Source: Phycisphaeraceae bacterium (lineage in GTDB: Bacteria > Planctomycetota > Phycisphaerae > Phycisphaerales > Phycisphaeraceae). From it: a stretch of DNA of 55,983 nucleotides. The position numbers were made by a program, and so were the translations under genes. This document shows positions 52,917 through 55,983 of this stretch, in pieces. The notes under the pieces were generated by a model. That model ran no database searches and was not told the origin of the DNA. It saw nothing but the letters and a program-made list of their open reading frames with translations. The stretch is from assembly GCA_002704825.1 (NCBI GenBank), contig PAIY01000134.1, positions 1-55,983 on the forward strand, in the 5' to 3' direction. Numbering within the stretch: the first letter of the stretch is position 1; every line of letters starts with the position of its first letter.

Positions 52917-53921
52917 ATGTCAGTAAAATTATTGTCACCCGAGTTAGAAGAAACGCTGTATTGCAGTCGTTTTAGCGGTGTCGTCCAGATGAAGCTTCAC
53001 GGGCAGATATGTCTGGAACATGTCGCAGGGCAAAAGCGGTTGGACGGGGGGCAGCCCATTGAGCTTTCGACGCGGTTTTCTGTCGCTTCGATTACCAAGA
53101 TGTTTACTGCAGTGTGCGTGATGCAATTGGTTGAGCAGGGGACCGTTGGACTAGATGCGACATTGGTCAGTTATTTGCCTGAGATTGAAGGAAAATTGCC
53201 AGCGGGTGTGACGGTGGATGGTTTGCTGACACATCGTTCGGGGCTGGGGGATTATCTGGATGACGATGCAGCGTTGCCGTTTGTGGATATGCCTGTTGAG
53301 CAGTTGGATCATGTGCGTGCGTTTTTGCCTTATGTGTTGGATGTGCAGCTGCATGAACCGGGACGGTTTCGATACAGCTCTGCGGGATATGTGTTGCTGG
53401 GGTTGCTCATCGAGAAGGTGACCGGGCTGAGTTATCAGGATGCGGTCAAGCAAATGATTCTTGAGCCAGCTGAATTATCCCAGTCCGGTTTTGATGCGAT
53501 GGATGCCCCGGAGTTGGACTTTGCGATGGGCGTTCTTGATGATGGGCAATCAAACCTGACACATCTGCCTGCGATTGGCGGCCCGGATGGTGGGATCTTA
53601 ACCAACGTGACAGATCTGGTTGCCTTCTGGGAATGGTTGAACACGAGATCGGGATTACGCAGGGAATACCTTGAGCTGTTTTGGGACAAAGTCACGGTTC
53701 ACAATCCGTCGGTAGCTTATGGGCGAGGGTTTGATGTGTTGACATTTGCTGATCAAACCTGGTGCGGTCACACCGGCAGTGACCCGGGCATCTCCGCGCG
53801 TGTGGTCTTTGCTCGCGAGTCGGATAGTCATATCATCGTGCTCTGTAACCGCAGTTCCATTGCGTTTAAGACATTCAGGTTGATTCGTGATGCGTTGATC
53901 AACCGTCCGCCTAATGGATGA
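52917..53921 (+). CDS. serine hydrolase of the beta-lactamase (class C/EstB) family
   Basis: 334 residues from the ATG at 52917 (GGGGA five bases upstream; a longer frame overlapping the preceding gene is rejected). Active-site motifs: SVASITKMF (Ser-x-x-Lys), YSSAGYVLLGLL (Tyr-x-Ser in place of YxN), and GHTGSDPG (HTG box). No signal peptide. Likely an esterase or peptidase rather than a true beta-lactamase. 49 bases after the GH-A-like gene. Confidence 0.88.
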   Translation: MSVKLLSPELEETLYCSRFSGVVQMKLHGQICLEHVAGQKRLDGGQPIELSTRFSVASITKMFTAVCVMQLVEQGTVGLDATLVSYLPEIEGKLPAGVTVDGLLTHRSGLGDYLDDDAALPFVDMPVEQLDHVRAFLPYVLDVQLHEPGRFRYSSAGYVLLGLLIEKVTGLSYQDAVKQMILEPAELSQSGFDAMDAPELDFAMGVLDDGQSNLTHLPAIGGPDGGILTNVTDLVAFWEWLNTRSGLRREYLELFWDKVTVHNPSVAYGRGFDVLTFADQTWCGHTGSDPGISARVVFARESDSHIIVLCNRSSIAFKTFRLIRDALINRPPNG

Positions 53922-53979
53922 CGTTTTTGCTGGATCTTGGTAGGATCGTGGAACAGAAATAAGTGACCGGGGACGGTGT

Positions 53980-54588
53980 ATGTCCGAGCTTGACGATTCA
54001 CGGATACAAATCAACAAAGAGGCCCGGTCCTTGGCGGTCACGATCCTGCCACGACCATTGGGGCGGTCATTTGCCCGGATCATGGCGTGGCTGATGTGCT
54101 GGGCGTTTGCATCCTCACTGATGCTCTATGCTGGCGTCTACTTCTGGCATTTCACATCAAAGCACGCAGAAGGTATCCGTGGCGGGGGATTGGCCAAGGC
54201 ATTTATCCTTATTGCCATGCTGTTCTGGTTTGGATTGTGGTTTAAGCGGGGGATGCGCACCCTCTGGAAGCTGGCCTGGAGTCTGACCGGCCGCCACGAA
54301 CTCTTCGTCAGCGTCAATACATTCGTCTCCACCCGCTATTGTTGTGGCTTGAAGCATGAAAAAAAATTCCATCTCCCGGACATCAAACACCTGCACGTGA
54401 TGCGCGATGAGGAATTAACCGAGAGCATGGACGTCTCCGAGCTGTTATTGGACAACAGCTACCTGTCCTACCAACAACGCGGCGTCTTCCGCTACATGCA
54501 TTTTGAGATGTCAGTGGGGGCGTTGGGTGAGATTTTTACTGAGATTCAAAGGTTGTTGCCGGAGTGTTGTCAGAAAGAGCGGTATTAG
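53980..54588 (+). CDS. two-helix membrane protein, unknown
   Basis: 202 residues. Two membrane helices (about 30-55 and 73-92) are followed by a soluble domain with FVSVNTFVSTRYCCGLKHEKKF and LLLDNSYLSYQQRGVF, which looks PH-like or DUF-type, and an ending with two Cys (LPECCQK). Not recognised. Nearest neighbours give no hint of function. Confidence 0.65.
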   Translation: MSELDDSRIQINKEARSLAVTILPRPLGRSFARIMAWLMCWAFASSLMLYAGVYFWHFTSKHAEGIRGGGLAKAFILIAMLFWFGLWFKRGMRTLWKLAWSLTGRHELFVSVNTFVSTRYCCGLKHEKKFHLPDIKHLHVMRDEELTESMDVSELLLDNSYLSYQQRGVFRYMHFEMSVGALGEIFTEIQRLLPECCQKERY

Positions 54589-54688
54589 GGCGGATTTCGT
54601 CATTACCAGTCACTTCCAAGACACCCGCAGGAATCCTTCGGCTTCCAGCGACTTTGTGGTGAAAATGATGAATTACATCCATGTGAGG

Positions 54689-55102
54689 TTAGTTTTCGTC
54701 TGATTGGTTTTCATGATCAGCGTGTTTTTCATCCCAGAGTTGCAGGAGCATTTTGGTTTTGCGGTCGGGTGTACACAATAGGTTGACCCCACAAATGATA
54801 AGCACTGCGGTAATAAGCCCCATGCTTTTCACGGCTATGCCGGACATGAAGCCGTAGGTGTAGAGAAAATATTTGGTTTTCAAAACATCAGGGTCATCCG
54901 GGCTGAATAGTGGTACGGTATTTTCTATGTCAATTCCGTCCAAGTGAAATCCCATGTTGAGATAGGGCAGAAAATAGTGCTCCATGAATACATAGAAAAG
55001 TCCTGCTGAGAAGAACATGAATAGGGCAGTCCATATGCGGCGTTTGTGTGTTTTGCGGATGTGATGAATGTATTGTTCGTCCGGAATTTTGAAAAGGTGC
55101 AT
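54689..55102 (-). CDS. small membrane protein, unknown
   Basis: 137 residues from the ATG at 55102 (AGGAG six bases upstream). Two helices: IWTALFMFFSAGLFYVFMEHYF and SMGLITAVLIICGVNLLC; the loop between is long, with acidic residues, and a charged C-terminus follows (DEKHADHENQSDEN). No family recognised. Convergent with the gene at 53980 and downstream of the 16S rRNA gene on the same strand. Confidence 0.65.
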   Translation of the reverse strand: MHLFKIPDEQYIHHIRKTHKRRIWTALFMFFSAGLFYVFMEHYFLPYLNMGFHLDGIDIENTVPLFSPDDPDVLKTKYFLYTYGFMSGIAVKSMGLITAVLIICGVNLLCTPDRKTKMLLQLWDEKHADHENQSDEN

Positions 55103-55212
55103 GGTGATCTCCTGATCGAAGTCTATCAGAAGGCTGGATGCATTCGCGAAAAATTTCCGGCTACATGTCACAGGTTTGGTGATTCCGTAGAGATATGAAA
55201 CAGGGCAAGCGA

Positions 55213-55232
55213 GTCAAGATGACTCGGCTATG
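55213..55232. repeat. dispersed REP-like unit, second site
   Basis: GTCAAGATGACTCGGCTATG; matches the left arm at 44253-44272 at 18 of 20 positions and the right arm partly. Single copy here, without its inverted partner. Confidence 0.5.
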
Positions 55233-55257
55233 TGGAGAACGGCAGGGCGATGAGCGC

Positions 55258-55292
55258 ACAAAAAAAGCACTGATCAAAGACCAGTGCTTTTT
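55258..55292 (-). terminator. terminator downstream of the 16S rRNA gene
   Basis: AAAAAGCACTG (55262-55272) pairs with CAGTGCTTTTT (55282-55292). Read on the minus strand, a run of seven T follows. About 150 bases past the 16S end, so the rRNA transcript probably stops here with no 23S gene behind it. Confidence 0.85.
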
Positions 55293-55441
55293 GATTTGTT
55301 AGTGACAATCACTGACAAGTAAACAGTTTGTACATGCTTCGCTTAATGTTGCCATCAAGCTATCCCTTCGAGAAGGGGCAAGGATGTGCTGACAGATCAG
55401 GGAGACAGATCTCTCTGTTTTCCCTGTCTACGTATATCCCG

Positions 55442-55983
<542 letters not shown>

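Overview
The window looks like a piece of chromosome from a planctomycete, most likely class Phycisphaerae (Phycisphaeraceae-like, free-living and probably aquatic). The evidence is the many proteins with the planctomycete prepilin signature [12 protein letters not shown], membrane proteins carrying a CxxCxYxL...CPECG zinc ribbon, glycoside hydrolase genes with no SusC/SusD-type uptake genes, a 16S rRNA gene with no 23S gene following it, and a G+C content judged by eye to be a little over 50 percent. Family assignments come from reading motifs; no database search was possible.

Layout. 1-5.6 kb: the 3' end of rpoB and complete rpoC (+ strand) with a clear terminator. 5.7-5.9 kb: a MITE-like palindromic element. 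5.9-8.9 kb (- strand): DUF2752 membrane protein, two related lipoproteins and a GT4-type glycosyltransferase. 9.2-11.6 kb (+): phosphatidylserine synthase, a GNAT acetyltransferase and a sugar-phosphate-isomerase-type TIM barrel. 11.6-12.3 kb: a REP-associated tyrosine transposase (RAYT) enclosed by its own REP palindromes. 12.3-18.6 kb (-): four genes in one run: outer-membrane beta-barrel, lipoprotein, FecR-domain protein and CHASE2 adenylate cyclase. 18.9-24.9 kb (-): a thioredoxin-like protein and a 1718-residue secreted protein with eleven CARDB-like repeats. 25.1-27.7 kb (-): a Nudix hydrolase and two paralogous PAS-GGDEF proteins, one with a ruined active site. 27.9-30.2 kb (+): lysA, a small Lys/Ala-tailed protein and a Coa1-like membrane protein.

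30.6-46.6 kb is a carbohydrate-degradation island: three related GH5 enzymes (two with an N-terminal carbohydrate-binding-like domain), a free-standing copy of that domain, a GH116 enzyme and a GH29 alpha-fucosidase, with two paralogous GntR-HTH/LacI-sensor regulators and one LacI-family regulator. Inverted repeats near the regulated starts are credible operators. Inside the island sits an apparently iron-controlled pair (Fur-box-like palindrome, pseudopilin, PepSY membrane protein). 46.8-51.1 kb (-) holds two zinc-ribbon proteins, small membrane proteins, an O-methyltransferase, a NAT_N/GNAT_C acyltransferase and a Pmp3/YqaE peptide. 51.3-54.6 kb (+) has a secreted clan GH-A-like protein, a serine-beta-lactamase-fold hydrolase and a membrane protein. 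The window ends inside a 16S rRNA gene (- strand).

Most interesting: the OMP-lipoprotein-FecR-CHASE2 cyclase operon (a possible envelope-to-cAMP signalling module), the active/degenerate diguanylate cyclase pair with conserved cysteines, the Fur-box pseudopilin-PepSY pair, the paralogous GntR regulators with matching operators, the RAYT with co-varying REP stems, and the unlinked 16S gene. Genes in the same direction with short gaps are called operons by inference from spacing only.
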